A DNA stretch of 59,880 nucleotides from Lentisphaerales bacterium (GTDB lineage Bacteria > Verrucomicrobiota > Lentisphaeria > Lentisphaerales > Lentisphaeraceae). Every line of letters starts with the position of its first letter. The stretch's first letter is position 1. Both the position numbers and the translations under genes were made by a program. The stretch covers positions 1 to 59,880 of the forward strand of contig JAKVBD010000027.1 in NCBI GenBank assembly GCA_022446985.1. The letters are read 5' to 3'. Positions 28,790 to 41,437 of the stretch are shown here, in pieces. The notes under the pieces were generated by a model that was given only the letters and a program-made list of their open reading frames with translations, ran no database searches and was not told the origin of the DNA.

Positions 28790-29278
28790 ATGCGGACTTC
28801 ACTAATAATAGCACTTTTATTTACACTAGCGTCGTGTAAGACAACAAGTGGCGATGTTCAAGCGATCACTATTAATGAAGATCAACTTATTTCTGCTACT
28901 GGCAGTCATCCCGAAAAAGTAGACTCGCTTTACTTCAATTTGCGTAAGCTCCAAAGAGTGAATTTAGACCTGCAGGAAAAACTCATGCGTGTTGAGAAAA
29001 TCATGTTTGAAAAGAAACTACAGATTGGCGACCAGAATCGAGGCATAATCGTTGCCGGTTCTGCTCGAAATAATACGATTTCTCTAGTAATCATGCTGAC
29101 TACTGAAGGCGGTATTCCTCTTGCTTATAAAGAATTTAAGAAAAAAGGTATTCTCTCTGCCATCTATGAAGTCTCTGACTCAAATGAATTGGAAGTCACC
29201 TGGTACACAGGCTCTGGGAATGAACTTAAAAAACACTCTTTTGACACTTTTAAAATCACCGCTGACTCGGTGAACTAA
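28790..29278 (+). CDS. Small lipoprotein of unknown function
   Basis: A 162-residue protein with a clear lipoprotein signal peptide (MRTSLIIALLFTLASCK; lipobox LASC, lipidated Cys16). The mature part begins with a flexible stretch and a coiled-coil-like helix (residues 40-75), followed by a beta-rich domain. No family is recognised. It is followed by a good terminator, so it is a single-gene unit. Confidence 0.8.
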   Translation: MRTSLIIALLFTLASCKTTSGDVQAITINEDQLISATGSHPEKVDSLYFNLRKLQRVNLDLQEKLMRVEKIMFEKKLQIGDQNRGIIVAGSARNNTISLVIMLTTEGGIPLAYKEFKKKGILSAIYEVSDSNELEVTWYTGSGNELKKHSFDTFKITADSVN

Positions 29279-29306
29279 AAACACTCTCCCTTATAATTCA
29301 TGCACA

Positions 29307-29341
29307 AAAAAAGCGTTTCTGAAAAGAAGCGCTTTTTTTAT
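29307..29341 (+). terminator. Intrinsic terminator of the lipoprotein gene
   Basis: An imperfect inverted repeat (aaaaaagcg...gcgctttttt) about 30 bp after the stop codon is followed by a long T-run on the plus strand. Confidence 0.75.
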
Positions 29342-29640
29342 TTTCGTTTAGTAAAGGATTACATCCAGATTAGGGAACTCCTGCTCGGCAAAGTCATCAT
29401 ATCCGCAAAGAGCTGTGAAGATACTAGAAACCTTCCTAGGTTCGCCGGCGGCTCGCTGGTAAAAAGCATTTGGATTGCTGAACTTAAGGTGAATGGCGCA
29501 GCCAGAGAAGATGCCCTGAGGTGTAAGCTCGGCAGCAGAGTAAAATAACAGTAACTCAAATTATTGCCGCATCGGAGAGCGGCGCTCCTGGAGTCCTCGT
29601 CCCTAAAAGCGAAGCGTCCTCATCCCTATCCCTTAGAACA
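29342..29640. other. Intergenic region with a possible structured RNA
   Basis: About 300 bp between two terminators without a convincing gene. It is more GC-rich than other spacers. Two complementary pieces 163 bp apart (ctcctgct at 29378-29385 and agcagag at 29534-29540) could close a long stem around an inner variable region. Further right there is a gccgc...gcggc hairpin (about 29566-29584). Short overlapping ORFs on both strands look spurious. A small non-coding RNA is possible but no family was recognised. Confidence 0.25.
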
Positions 29641-29641
29641 A

Positions 29642-29670
29642 AAAAAGCCCGCCAAATTGGCGGGCTTTTT
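29642..29670 (-). terminator. Intrinsic terminator of the ATP synthase operon
   Basis: A perfect inverted repeat (aaaaagcccgccaa / ttggcgggcttttt) sits 21 bp after the atpC stop codon, with a T-run on the minus strand. It is the strongest hairpin of its class in the window. Confidence 0.9.
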
Positions 29671-29691
29671 TATGATCTTTAGTCTATCCTG

Positions 29692-29940
29692 TTACTCAGC
29701 GCTGTCTGCCATTATTGAACAAACGTCATTGCTGACTTCCAGGAATCCACCTGAAATCTTGATCTCTTCTTCTTTACCTTCGATCACGTAGGTAAGAGCG
29801 CCGTCACCAAGAGCCGAAACCATTGGTGCGTGGCTTGAGAGAATGCCAAAGAGACCATCAAGGCCTGGGCACTGAACTGATTCTACAGTTCCCTCAAAGA
29901 CTTTTTTCTCAGGTGTGATGATATTTAGTTTAAAAGCCAT
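29692..29940 (-). CDS. atpC: ATP synthase epsilon subunit (short form)
   Basis: An 82-residue epsilon subunit, part of the F1 central stalk. The sequence covers the N-terminal beta-sandwich (FKLNIITPEKKVFEG, CPGLDGLFGILSSHAPMVSAL, EIKISGGFLEV). The usual C-terminal pair of helices, which inhibits ATP hydrolysis in many bacteria, is missing. It is the last gene of the operon, 2 bp from atpD. Confidence 0.93.
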   Translation of the reverse strand: MAFKLNIITPEKKVFEGTVESVQCPGLDGLFGILSSHAPMVSALGDGALTYVIEGKEEEIKISGGFLEVSNDVCSIMADSAE

Positions 29941-29942
29941 TT

Positions 29943-32244
<2,302 letters not shown>

Positions 32245-32259
32245 GTTTTAAACCGTATA

Positions 32260-33825
32260 TTATAAAGCGTTAACAAAGCTTTCAGAATGAGCTTTAACGA
32301 TGCTCTCCATCTCACTTTTCAATTCATTACTGAAGTTATCTTCTGCAACTTCTGCAGCAAACTTATCAGCAAATGCTTTGTGAGAAGTGTTAAGCGACTC
32401 AATAAGAGCTGTGTTATACTCAACAACTTTATCTACAGGAACATCTTTCAAGTAGTCATTTGTACCAGCAAAAATCATTGTAACCTGCTCACATACTGAA
32501 AGTGGTTCACCAATACCCTGCTTACAAACTTCCATAAGGCGCTTACCTTTTTCCAGCTGCGCACGAGTCGCAGGGTCAAGATCAGAAGCAAACTGTGAGA
32601 AAGCTGCCAACTCACGGAACTGAGCCAGGTCAAGACGAAGTGTACCTGCAGTTTTCTTCATAGCTTTAGTTTGAGCTGAACCACCAACACGAGATACAGA
32701 AAGACCGGCATTAATCGCTGGACGCTGACCTGCATTGAAAAGGTCTGATTCCAAGAAGATCTGACCATCAGTAATTGAAATAACGTTAGTAGGAATATAA
32801 GCAGAAACGTCATTTGCCTGAGTTTCGATGATTGGTAGAGCTGAGATAGAACCAGCACCTTCGGCATCTGAAAGCTTCACAGAACGTTCAAGTAGACGTG
32901 AGTGAATATAGAAAACGTCACCAGGGAAAGCTTCACGACCCGGAGGACGACGAAGAAGCAATGATAGCTGACGGTAAGCCTGAGACTGTTTTGTCAAATC
33001 ATCATAAACGATAAGTGAGTGACCACCTTTTTCGCCAGCAGTTCCACCGAAAGTTGGTGAACCTTTGTAACAGTAGTACTCAGCCATAGCTGTACCGGTA
33101 TAAGGAGCCAGGTACTGCATTGGAGCAGGATCTGAAGCAGTCGCAGCGATGATAGTTGTGTACTCCATAGCGCCAGCAGCTTTGAGTGTTTCATAAACTT
33201 GAACCACTGTAGAACGCTTCTGACCGATAGCTACGTAGAAACACTTAACGTCTTTACCTTTCTGATTGATAATTGTATCAATCGTAAGAGTAGTTTTACC
33301 AGTTTTACGGTCACCAATTACAAGTTCACGCTGACCTCTACCAACTGGAACCAAAGCGTCAATTACTTTAATACCTGTCTGTAGTGGTTCATGTACTGAT
33401 TTACGCTCCATGATACCAGGAGCTTTAAATTCGATTGGACGAGTAAATTCACTATTAATTGGACCTTTACCGTCAATTGGGTTACCCAGTCCATCAACAA
33501 CACGGCCAAGCAGAGCATCACCAACTGGAACAGAGGCGATAGTACCTGTACGTTTAACTTCTTCACCTTCACGGATGTCTTTATCTTCACCCATGATTGC
33601 AACACCGACGTTGTCTTCTTCAAGGTTAAGTGCCAGACCACGGATGCCATTTGCAAATTCTACAAGTTCACCAGCCATAACATTGGCCAGACCGTAGATA
33701 CGTGCGACACCGTCACCGACACTTAAAACAGTTCCGACTTCGTAGTTTTCACTTGAAACTTCGAAATCTGCGAACTGTTTTTTAAGTATGTCTGAAACTT
33801 CTTCAGGCTTAATATCAGTTGCCAT
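32260..33825 (-). CDS. atpA: ATP synthase alpha subunit
   Basis: A 521-residue non-catalytic nucleotide-binding F1 subunit. P-loop GDRKTGKT, the GQKRSTV stretch and the arginine-finger neighbourhood ([16 protein letters not shown]) are present. It carries the usual N-terminal segment that contacts the delta subunit. It is placed between atpH and atpG, 17 bp from atpH. Confidence 0.98.
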   Translation of the reverse strand: MATDIKPEEVSDILKKQFADFEVSSENYEVGTVLSVGDGVARIYGLANVMAGELVEFANGIRGLALNLEEDNVGVAIMGEDKDIREGEEVKRTGTIASVPVGDALLGRVVDGLGNPIDGKGPINSEFTRPIEFKAPGIMERKSVHEPLQTGIKVIDALVPVGRGQRELVIGDRKTGKTTLTIDTIINQKGKDVKCFYVAIGQKRSTVVQVYETLKAAGAMEYTTIIAATASDPAPMQYLAPYTGTAMAEYYCYKGSPTFGGTAGEKGGHSLIVYDDLTKQSQAYRQLSLLLRRPPGREAFPGDVFYIHSRLLERSVKLSDAEGAGSISALPIIETQANDVSAYIPTNVISITDGQIFLESDLFNAGQRPAINAGLSVSRVGGSAQTKAMKKTAGTLRLDLAQFRELAAFSQFASDLDPATRAQLEKGKRLMEVCKQGIGEPLSVCEQVTMIFAGTNDYLKDVPVDKVVEYNTALIESLNTSHKAFADKFAAEVAEDNFSNELKSEMESIVKAHSESFVNAL

Positions 33826-33842
33826 TTTTGTATAAAATCCTT

Positions 33843-34382
33843 TTACGCTTTCACAACACTCTGCTTGATCTTCTCAAGCTGAGTTACGACTGACAGGTCA
33901 TAAACCTGATCACCGACTTTAACTTTAAATCCGCCAATGAGACCAGGCTCAACCTTTACTTCTGCAACGATGCTCTTAGAGAGCTTCTGCTGTAGTCGTT
34001 CTTTTATGGCTGAGACTTGCGCGTCGGCCATAGGAAATGCAGAAGTAATACTGATTCTTTCGACGTTGTTTAAACGGTCATTTAACTTGGCAAACTCATA
34101 TATGACATCCGCAAGGATATCAAGACGGCCTTTCTTCTCAAGGAACATCAAAAACTCAAATGTAGTCTTATCTGCTTTCTTTTCGAATAAAGCCTTCAGA
34201 GCAGCGACACGTTTTTCTGACGAAATCAGCGGTGCCTTTAGGAGATCTGAAAACTCTCCCGATTTCTCAATGGCAGCACCAATGGCCTCAAAGTCGTTAT
34301 TGACGGCTTCAAGGGCTGATTTTTCTTGCGCTATATCAAAGAATGCTTTAGCGTAGCGCGTTGCTGCTTTTGAGATTATCAT
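33843..34382 (-). CDS. atpH: ATP synthase delta subunit
   Basis: A 179-residue peripheral-stalk subunit that links F1 to subunit b. It starts with the conserved [12 protein letters not shown] helix and ends with the signature [20 protein letters not shown] (about 144-163). It follows atpF with one base between the reading frames. Confidence 0.95.
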   Translation of the reverse strand: MIISKAATRYAKAFFDIAQEKSALEAVNNDFEAIGAAIEKSGEFSDLLKAPLISSEKRVAALKALFEKKADKTTFEFLMFLEKKGRLDILADVIYEFAKLNDRLNNVERISITSAFPMADAQVSAIKERLQQKLSKSIVAEVKVEPGLIGGFKVKVGDQVYDLSVVTQLEKIKQSVVKA

Positions 34383-34383
34383 A

Positions 34384-34902
34384 TTAAATCTTATTGATCA
34401 GTTGTTCAGTTAAACTGCGGTTTTTCTCGTTGTCGAGATTTTCACCGAGTAATTTACCGGCAAGCGAAATTGCAAGTTCTGTGCTTTCTACGCGCAGAGA
34501 CTGCATAGCTTCAGTCTTAGCAGATTCGATGTCTTTAAGAGCACCGTCTCTTACTGCCTGAGCTTCTGTCTTCGCTTTCTCTTCGATATCTTTAGCTAGT
34601 GCTTTTGCAGTGTCGCGAGCTTCAGTAATGATAGCTTTAGCTTCGCTTTCTGCATCAGCAACTGCCTTCTTGCTCTCTTCCTGGATTTCTGCAAGCTTTG
34701 TTGTTGCAGCTTCAGCGTCTTCAAGAGATTTGCGGATTGTATCCTCTCTCTCATCAAGACCGCTAAGAATTGGTTTCCAGGCGACTTTGTAAAGTACTGC
34801 GAGCAATACTAGAAAGATACCCAAGGTCCAGTAGAACATTGGCTTATCGGGGTCCATTGGTCCTGAACCACCGGCAGCCGCAATGATTAGAAATTCGTTC
34901 AT
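34384..34902 (-). CDS. atpF: ATP synthase b subunit
   Basis: A 172-residue peripheral-stalk subunit. One N-terminal transmembrane helix (FYWTLGIFLVLLAVLYKVAW) is followed by a long charged Ala/Glu/Lys-rich helix that forms the dimeric stalk and ends at the delta subunit. There is only one b gene, so this is a homodimeric b rather than the b/b' type. Confidence 0.95.
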   Translation of the reverse strand: MNEFLIIAAAGGSGPMDPDKPMFYWTLGIFLVLLAVLYKVAWKPILSGLDEREDTIRKSLEDAEAATTKLAEIQEESKKAVADAESEAKAIITEARDTAKALAKDIEEKAKTEAQAVRDGALKDIESAKTEAMQSLRVESTELAISLAGKLLGENLDNEKNRSLTEQLINKI

Positions 34903-34950
34903 TTCCTTTCCTTGGTTAAATAATTTTTAGTCAGATTCTGCGAATAAAAA

Positions 34951-35208
34951 TTATTTACCGATAGACATGAAACAAACAACAGCACCGAATAGAGCAACAC
35001 CCTCGATAAGTGCAGCAGCGATAAGCATAGCGCCCTGGATTTTACCAGCAACTTCTGGCTGACGAGCCATACCTTCCATAGCTGCAGCAGCTAGTTTACC
35101 GATACCAAGACCTGCACCGATAGTTACGATACCTGCGCCGATAGCTGAGAAGGCTAGAGATGAAGTTTCAACTGCTGCTGTTGCTGCTTGTGCGATTACT
35201 GGATCCAT
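34951..35208 (-). CDS. atpE: ATP synthase c subunit
   Basis: An 85-residue hairpin of two transmembrane helices that forms the rotor ring. The loop carries the conserved ARQPE. The ion-carrying carboxylate is Glu69 in ALIEGVALFG. The helix-1 position expected to be Gln in sodium-coupled enzymes is not (GIGKLAAAA), which suggests proton coupling. Confidence 0.96.
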   Translation of the reverse strand: MDPVIAQAATAAVETSSLAFSAIGAGIVTIGAGLGIGKLAAAAMEGMARQPEVAGKIQGAMLIAAALIEGVALFGAVVCFMSIGK

Positions 35209-35285
35209 TGTTTTTCTCCAATTATTATGTTTAGTTTGTTTTGTTTTTTTTATTTATATCGTATGAGATTGTTTAATAACCTATC

Positions 35286-36083
35286 TTAGTGATCAGGGTG
35301 AAGTACAGAACCCAGAAACATTGCTGATAGATAAGTGAAAATGTATGCTTGCAAGAAGGCTACGAAAAGCTCAAGGCCGTAAACCGCTAAGCTGATTGGC
35401 GAAGCCATAATTGCTACGTTACCGATAACGTAAACCAGACCGATCATCGCAAATAGGACGATGTGACCTGCCATCATGTTGGCGAATAGACGAATCATTA
35501 GAGCGATCGTTTTAACCACAAGACCAAGAAGCTCAAGTGGAGTGATCAAAAGTAGAACTGGAATTGGAACACCGTGTGGGACAAAAGCACTGAACCAAGC
35601 TCCGGGACCTTTAGTAACAATGGCACCGACTGTCATAGCGAAGAAAGTAACACAAGCCAGAGCTGCAGTTACATTGATATTACCAGTTGCAGTAGTTGCT
35701 CCAGGAACAAGACCCAGAAGGTTACAGCCAAGAACAAAAAAGAAGAAAGTACAGAAGAGTGGAGCCCATTTACGGCCGTCTTCCTGTCCCATGTTAGCGA
35801 TAACGATTTCGTTACGAACGAACATAACAAATGTTTCCAAGAAGTTGGTAAGACCCGTAGGTACTTTCTGATTTTTCTTGTAAAGAGCACCGAAAAGGAT
35901 TAAAAGAATCACAGAAACTACGAGCATCGCGACTGTTTGATTCGTATGGAAAATGGTATCATTACCAGAGTTAATTCCAAAAAAACTGTTACCAGGAGAA
36001 ACGTGACTCATGATGTACTCATTGAGTTTACCCGGCTTATCTGTACTTGTGTAAGTACCTGCTGCTGCGATTACTGTTTGCAT
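35286..36083 (-). CDS. atpB: ATP synthase a subunit
   Basis: A 265-residue multi-pass stator subunit with the proton half-channels. The essential Arg lies in MIRLFANMMAGH. Six or so hydrophobic segments are visible, with the C-terminal helix LELFVAFLQAYIFTYLSAMF typical of the family. It overlaps the upstream atpI gene by 13 nt. Confidence 0.96.
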   Translation of the reverse strand: MQTVIAAAGTYTSTDKPGKLNEYIMSHVSPGNSFFGINSGNDTIFHTNQTVAMLVVSVILLILFGALYKKNQKVPTGLTNFLETFVMFVRNEIVIANMGQEDGRKWAPLFCTFFFFVLGCNLLGLVPGATTATGNINVTAALACVTFFAMTVGAIVTKGPGAWFSAFVPHGVPIPVLLLITPLELLGLVVKTIALMIRLFANMMAGHIVLFAMIGLVYVIGNVAIMASPISLAVYGLELFVAFLQAYIFTYLSAMFLGSVLHPDH

Positions 36084-36463
36084 TCGATCTCTTCATCTTT
36101 AAAAATTGAGTGTAACACTAAAACATCCGCGATCATTACGATTATAAAACCGATAATGAAACATGGGATAAAAACTTCTTTGTAGGCTGGCCACTGTAGA
36201 ACACTGAGGACCATTGCCATAACTAAAACTGCTATCGTCTTTGCTCCTTTGAGAAGAAGACCAATCATTGGAAGCTCCTGACATCTCAAAGAGAACCAAT
36301 TAATAAGAGCTACTGATAAAGCGTTAATAAGAATTAAAATCTGAGCGGCGATGAATTCTGTTCTTGGAAACCCTTCTGTAACTGCAAGGGTAAAGCAAGC
36401 ATTAATGAGAGCTGCTAAGGCTGCAGTGGCTGTAAATCTCATCATCTTGTGTTTCAATTTCAC
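36071..36463 (-). CDS. atpI: ATP synthase I-like membrane protein
   Basis: A 130-residue protein with four predicted transmembrane helices, located between AtpZ and AtpB. Position and hydropathy fit AtpI (UncI), a c-ring assembly factor. The sequence itself is weakly conserved, as is usual for this family. Its end overlaps atpB by 13 nt, so the two are coupled. Confidence 0.75.
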   Translation of the reverse strand: MKLKHKMMRFTATAALAALINACFTLAVTEGFPRTEFIAAQILILINALSVALINWFSLRCQELPMIGLLLKGAKTIAVLVMAMVLSVLQWPAYKEVFIPCFIIGFIIVMIADVLVLHSIFKDEEIECKQ

Positions 36464-36466
36464 GGG

Positions 36467-36676
36467 CTAATCCTCTCCTGACGTCCGTACTAATTTCCAA
36501 ACTTCATAAAATGTCCAAGTTACTGCTAGAGCAAGTCCCCCCAGAATACCTTTCGGCTCTGATTGATACTCCAGATCCAGCTTATATCCTACATAGGCGC
36601 AAAGTGCGAAACAAACTGCTGAGCTTGCGGCAAATTGCCTTGGATCATTTTTCTTTTTATTGCTATCATCTTTCAT
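36467..36676 (-). CDS. atpZ: AtpZ-like F1Fo accessory protein
   Basis: A 69-residue protein with two transmembrane segments (about 15-32 and 42-60) and a charged N-terminus. The pattern (FALCAYVGYKLDLEY ... GILGGLALAVTWTFYEVWKL) matches the AtpZ/AtpQ family that opens many atp operons and has been linked to magnesium or calcium handling. It is the first gene of the operon. Confidence 0.8.
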   Translation of the reverse strand: MKDDSNKKKNDPRQFAASSAVCFALCAYVGYKLDLEYQSEPKGILGGLALAVTWTFYEVWKLVRTSGED

Positions 36677-36700
36677 ATAACTGGGCCAAAAATATTCCCG

Positions 36701-36728
36701 ATAATATATGTTTCAAGTACATTGTTAA
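36701..36728 (-). promoter_or_regulatory. Candidate sigma-70 promoter of the atp operon
   Basis: On the minus strand, TTAACA (36728-36723) and TATTAT (36706-36701) are separated by 16 bp. This would start transcription about 20 bases before atpZ. It is predicted by eye only. Confidence 0.4.
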
Positions 36729-36780
36729 AAATTTAACAGCTTTTTGATTCCACCCCGTTTGGGCCTCTTAAAAACACAAA

Positions 36781-36804
36781 AGCCGCAGTCCAAAAACTGC
36801 GGCT
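36781..36804 (-). terminator. Intrinsic terminator of the GAPDH gene
   Basis: A perfect 9-bp stem (agccgcagt / actgcggct) with a 6-nt loop, flanked by A/T runs, starts 30 bp after the gap stop codon. Confidence 0.85.
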
Positions 36805-36833
36805 AAAAAATTTAGAAACGTATTCTAAATAAG

Positions 36834-37892
<1,059 letters not shown>

Positions 37893-38033
37893 TTATAAAA
37901 CGGGCATTGAGCCTGTAATATACACAATTATGAGAAAATGAAAATCACTTATGACGCTCACAAATAACAAGTAAGCTTAACTCAGCTCAAACAGCTGATT
38001 TTTTCATTCACTCTTAACTTTCTTAATGATTTC

Positions 38034-38930
38034 TTATTCAAAAACCACGTCAGAAATCTCTTTCGTTTGAAGCATTGCCATACACATACGGTCTATTCCA
38101 ACGGCTATCCCACCGCTCTCAGGCATACCTTCACGCAGGGCGTCTATGAAATCTTCATCGATTTCGTAGACATCTCTGCCATCCTGCTCTCTTAATTCAG
38201 CAGTCTGATTAAATCTGTTTAGTTGCTCTTCCGTGTCTGTCAGCTCACTGTAAGCATTGGCCAATTCCAAGCCGTCCACATACAGCTCCCAACGCTCAGC
38301 AACAGATGGGTCGGAAATTTTCTTTTTCGATAAAGCAGCCATACTGGACGGGTAATCTGTAAGTACCGTCGGCCTTTCTTTACCAAGGTGAGGTTCGACC
38401 TCTAAGCAAAGAATCTCTTCAAAATTTCCCTTCTGAATAGATAACTCTACTGTCTCTGAAGCATACTTTTTAAAAGCTTCTTCAATTGTTAAGACTTCCC
38501 ACTCTGCAGTAAAATACTGTTTTCGCAAACCCAACTCACAAGAAATTTTGCGAACAAGTGCTTTTGTCTGCTCAAGAATACCTAAATAATCTTGCCCGGA
38601 CTCATACCATTCCAGCATTGTAAATTCGGGTCTATGCCTCGATCCATACTCCCCTGCTCTAAAACAGGAACCTATCTGAAAGATCTTTTCATAGCCTGCT
38701 ACCAGCATTCTTTTCATGTGCAGTTCCGGTGAAGTACGCAGCCAATTCTCGCCTGCAGGTATAGCGTCGATGTAATCTTCAAGAGCAGGACGGGCAACTA
38801 TAATCGGTGTCTCAACTTCTAAAAAGCCGAGTTCATAAAAAAAGGTACGAGTCACCTGCAAAAGGCGACTGCGTACCTCTAAATTCTTTTTCTTAGATCG
38901 AAGAAGATTACTGCTTAACACGCTCAGCAT
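38034..38930 (-). CDS. epmA: EF-P (R)-beta-lysyl ligase
   Basis: A 298-residue class II lysyl-tRNA-synthetase paralogue without the anticodon domain (GenX/PoxA/EpmA). It activates (R)-beta-lysine and attaches it to a Lys of elongation factor P. Motif 2 is IGSCFRAGEYGSRHRPEFTM and motif 3 is SGGIAVGIDRMCMAML. Its start lies inside the 3' end of efp (23-nt overlap), an arrangement that couples the enzyme to its substrate. The aminomutase EpmB was not seen in this window. Confidence 0.95.
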   Translation of the reverse strand: MLSVLSSNLLRSKKKNLEVRSRLLQVTRTFFYELGFLEVETPIIVARPALEDYIDAIPAGENWLRTSPELHMKRMLVAGYEKIFQIGSCFRAGEYGSRHRPEFTMLEWYESGQDYLGILEQTKALVRKISCELGLRKQYFTAEWEVLTIEEAFKKYASETVELSIQKGNFEEILCLEVEPHLGKERPTVLTDYPSSMAALSKKKISDPSVAERWELYVDGLELANAYSELTDTEEQLNRFNQTAELREQDGRDVYEIDEDFIDALREGMPESGGIAVGIDRMCMAMLQTKEISDVVFE

Positions 38931-39468
38931 ATTCTCCAGTTCGTGTATCGATCTTAATCAAATCACCTTCGTTGATGAAGATTGGAACCTGAACTTCAAA
39001 ACCAGTATCAATCTGTGCCGGTTTTGTTACGTTAGTAGCAGTGTCACCACGAGCACCAGGCTCAGTGTAAGTAATTTCTTTAACTACAAAGTTTGGTAGA
39101 GAAACTTCGATCGGCTTATCTTCAAAGTAAAGAACTTCACACTCTGCATCGTCAAGAAGGAAGTACTTCTGGTCACCTAGAACTTTCTCGCTGATGTAAG
39201 TCTGATCGTAAGTTTCAGGGTCCATGAAAACGTACTGATCATCTTCCTGGTAAGAATAAATAAGAGCACCACTACGAAGGTCAGCTTTTTCCATTTTATC
39301 ACCAGAACGCCAGCTCTTATCGAACTGATTACCAGTCAACATATTTTTAAGTTTACAGCGGTAAACTGCCTGACCTTTACCAGGCTTCATGAAGTCAAAA
39401 TGCGTTACAACGTGCGGAGCACCATCGATTTTTACCTTAACGCCTTTACGCAGATCTGATACGTCCAT
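38908..39468 (-). CDS. efp: Elongation factor P
   Basis: A 186-residue EF-P that relieves ribosome stalling at polyproline. The modification loop is MKPGKGQA with Lys31 as the expected acceptor. Three OB/KOW-type domains are intact, and the C-terminal signature IKIDTRTGEYAERVK is present. The Ala/Pro-rich protein at the right edge of the window is a plausible client of this factor. Confidence 0.97.
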   Translation of the reverse strand: MDVSDLRKGVKVKIDGAPHVVTHFDFMKPGKGQAVYRCKLKNMLTGNQFDKSWRSGDKMEKADLRSGALIYSYQEDDQYVFMDPETYDQTYISEKVLGDQKYFLLDDAECEVLYFEDKPIEVSLPNFVVKEITYTEPGARGDTATNVTKPAQIDTGFEVQVPIFINEGDLIKIDTRTGEYAERVKQ

Positions 39469-39547
39469 CGAAAATCACCATTTAAATAGTTTAAAATTTT
39501 TAACGGGCGTACTATGACGCTGCTTTGAGGATTTACAAACGAGTTCA

Positions 39548-39596
39548 GGTCACAGCTCACAGCTCACAGGTCATAGGTCACAGGTCACAGGTCACA
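39548..39596. repeat. Seven tandem 7-bp repeats (GGTCACA-type)
   Basis: Seven head-to-tail 7-mers fill 49 bp: GGTCACA, GCTCACA, GCTCACA, GGTCATA, then GGTCACA three times. An inverted copy, cctgtgacct, lies at 39644-39653 just beside the acyl-CoA ligase stop codon. The two can pair as a long hairpin and may act in termination of that gene. Confidence 0.85.
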
Positions 39597-39653
39597 ACCT
39601 ATGAACGGACTATAGACACATCCCTGAATCCCGAAACCTCTATCCTGTGACCT

Positions 39654-41345
39654 TTAGACCTTATCCATACGAATAAAGTCAGCTGGTATGTGATCACGCT
39701 CGCGAAGCTTACGGTAAAGAGTTTTACCGATCATTGTCTTAGGAATTTCTTCAATCTTTTCAAAGTAAGATGGACACTTGTAGCCGGCGAGGTGCTCGCG
39801 GCAGTGTTTATCAAGAGCTTTTTCATCCAGTGCATCGCCATTTTTATAAACAAGAAAAGCTTTAACGCGCTCACCTTTCTTTTCATCTGGCACACCAATG
39901 ACAGCAACATCTTCAATATAATCAAGATCGCGGATAACTTCCTCTACTTCTATAGGATAAACATTCAGCCCAGAGCTCTTAATCATATTTTTGCTACGAC
40001 CAACAATATGGAAATAACCTTGTTCATCCATATATGCTATATCACCGGTAAACAACCAACCATCGTGAATAGCACGTTCATTTTCAGACTGATTATTATA
40101 ATAACCTTGCATAATTTGCGGACCTCGAAGAACAAGCTCTCCTTCTTCTCCTTGTCGTAAATCATCGTGACTTTCAAGATCACAAATTTTCGCATCTGTG
40201 CCCGGCAAAGGTACACCTATGCAAGATGACTTACAGACACCACCCAAGGGATTACAATGTGTTACTGGGGAAGCTTCGGATAGCCCATAACCCTCCACCA
40301 AAATGGCGCCCGTTACTTCCTCAAAAAACCTTTTAGTCTCTGCTGGTAGCGGTGCAGCTCCACTTATACAGTGACGCAGACAATTAATCTTAATCTTTTG
40401 AGTACTAAGGTACTTCGCCATCGCTTGATAAATTGTAGGAATCGCAGGAAAAAAAGTTGGCTTAAATTTCTTCATAGCATCTGCCACCATAGCCTGATTA
40501 AAACGTGGCAAAAGAATTATTTCACCAACGCAGGCTATACAATAGTTCATACTGACCGTCATTCCATAAGCATGAAATAGCGGCAATACTGCCAAAACTT
40601 TCTCTTCACAGTCTGGAACATTTGACCATGTCTTCAGCATCCAGGTATTACTCGTTAAATTGCGATGACTCAACATCGCTCCTTTAGGAGTACCAGTTGT
40701 GCCGCCGGTATATTGCAAAACAGCTAAGTCATCAAGGTCAATATCTACTTCTACCTTCCCCGGCACATCCCCTTCATCTTCAAGAAGGCAATCAAAATCT
40801 ACTATGTGCTCCATGTAATCTTCATGCATAGCATCGAAAGTTCCCCAAAGCTTCAAGCGATACAAAACACCTTTTAGTAGGGGCAAAGTTTTCTTAAGCG
40901 AAACCAGTACAACATTTTCTACAGAATTATCTTCTTTAAAATCTTTAACACGACCGGAAATCAAATCAAGACAAACAATTGTTTTGGCACTTGCATCTTT
41001 GATTATCTTTTCCATTTCATCATGGGTATAGAACGGCGAGATCTGAACAACAACGGCCCCAATTGAAAGGACGCCAAAATATGAAATAAGGTACTGCGGA
41101 CAGTTAGGAAGCATTATTCCAATACGGTCCCCCTTATTGACTCCAATACTTTTTAAACCATGAGCCATTTGCTCAACCTTTCTCTGTAACTCTGAATAGG
41201 TTAAGTGGTAGTCAAAAAAGTGAAGGGCATTTTTATCTGGATACTTGTGAGCCCCTTGAGAAAGAATATCTGCAACCGTAACTTGAGGGTATTCAAATCC
41301 AGCCGCCAAATGATCGTCGTAAAATTTTTCCCAGGGTCTTTCCAC
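39654..41345 (-). CDS. Long-chain acyl-CoA synthetase (FadD-like)
   Basis: A 563-residue AMP-forming ligase that activates fatty acids to acyl-CoA through an acyl-adenylate. The ATP-binding P-loop is YTGGTTGTPKG (about 213-223). The A5 region is VEGYGLSEASPV, A7 is GWLFTGDIAYMDEQG and A8 is RSKNMIKSSGLNVYPIEVEE. The conserved catalytic Lys is present near the end (IPKTMIGKTLYRKL). It is a single-gene unit. Confidence 0.92.
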   Translation of the reverse strand: MERPWEKFYDDHLAAGFEYPQVTVADILSQGAHKYPDKNALHFFDYHLTYSELQRKVEQMAHGLKSIGVNKGDRIGIMLPNCPQYLISYFGVLSIGAVVVQISPFYTHDEMEKIIKDASAKTIVCLDLISGRVKDFKEDNSVENVVLVSLKKTLPLLKGVLYRLKLWGTFDAMHEDYMEHIVDFDCLLEDEGDVPGKVEVDIDLDDLAVLQYTGGTTGTPKGAMLSHRNLTSNTWMLKTWSNVPDCEEKVLAVLPLFHAYGMTVSMNYCIACVGEIILLPRFNQAMVADAMKKFKPTFFPAIPTIYQAMAKYLSTQKIKINCLRHCISGAAPLPAETKRFFEEVTGAILVEGYGLSEASPVTHCNPLGGVCKSSCIGVPLPGTDAKICDLESHDDLRQGEEGELVLRGPQIMQGYYNNQSENERAIHDGWLFTGDIAYMDEQGYFHIVGRSKNMIKSSGLNVYPIEVEEVIRDLDYIEDVAVIGVPDEKKGERVKAFLVYKNGDALDEKALDKHCREHLAGYKCPSYFEKIEEIPKTMIGKTLYRKLRERDHIPADFIRMDKV

Positions 41346-41437
41346 TAGTATCTCCTAAATATCTCCTTACTACATAATAAGTCAGCCAGAAATCCAAAGC
41401 AAGAAAATTTTAGGTAAATTGAAAAGTTAGTGCTAGA

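Noticed and set aside
29300..29559. Overlapping 66- and 82-codon ORFs on opposite strands in the lipoprotein-atp spacer
   Set aside because: No ribosome binding site, no family motif, and the plus-strand one starts inside the terminator hairpin.
39548..39653. Possible CRISPR-like array
   Set aside because: Units are only 7 bp, directly adjacent, with no spacers and no cas genes.
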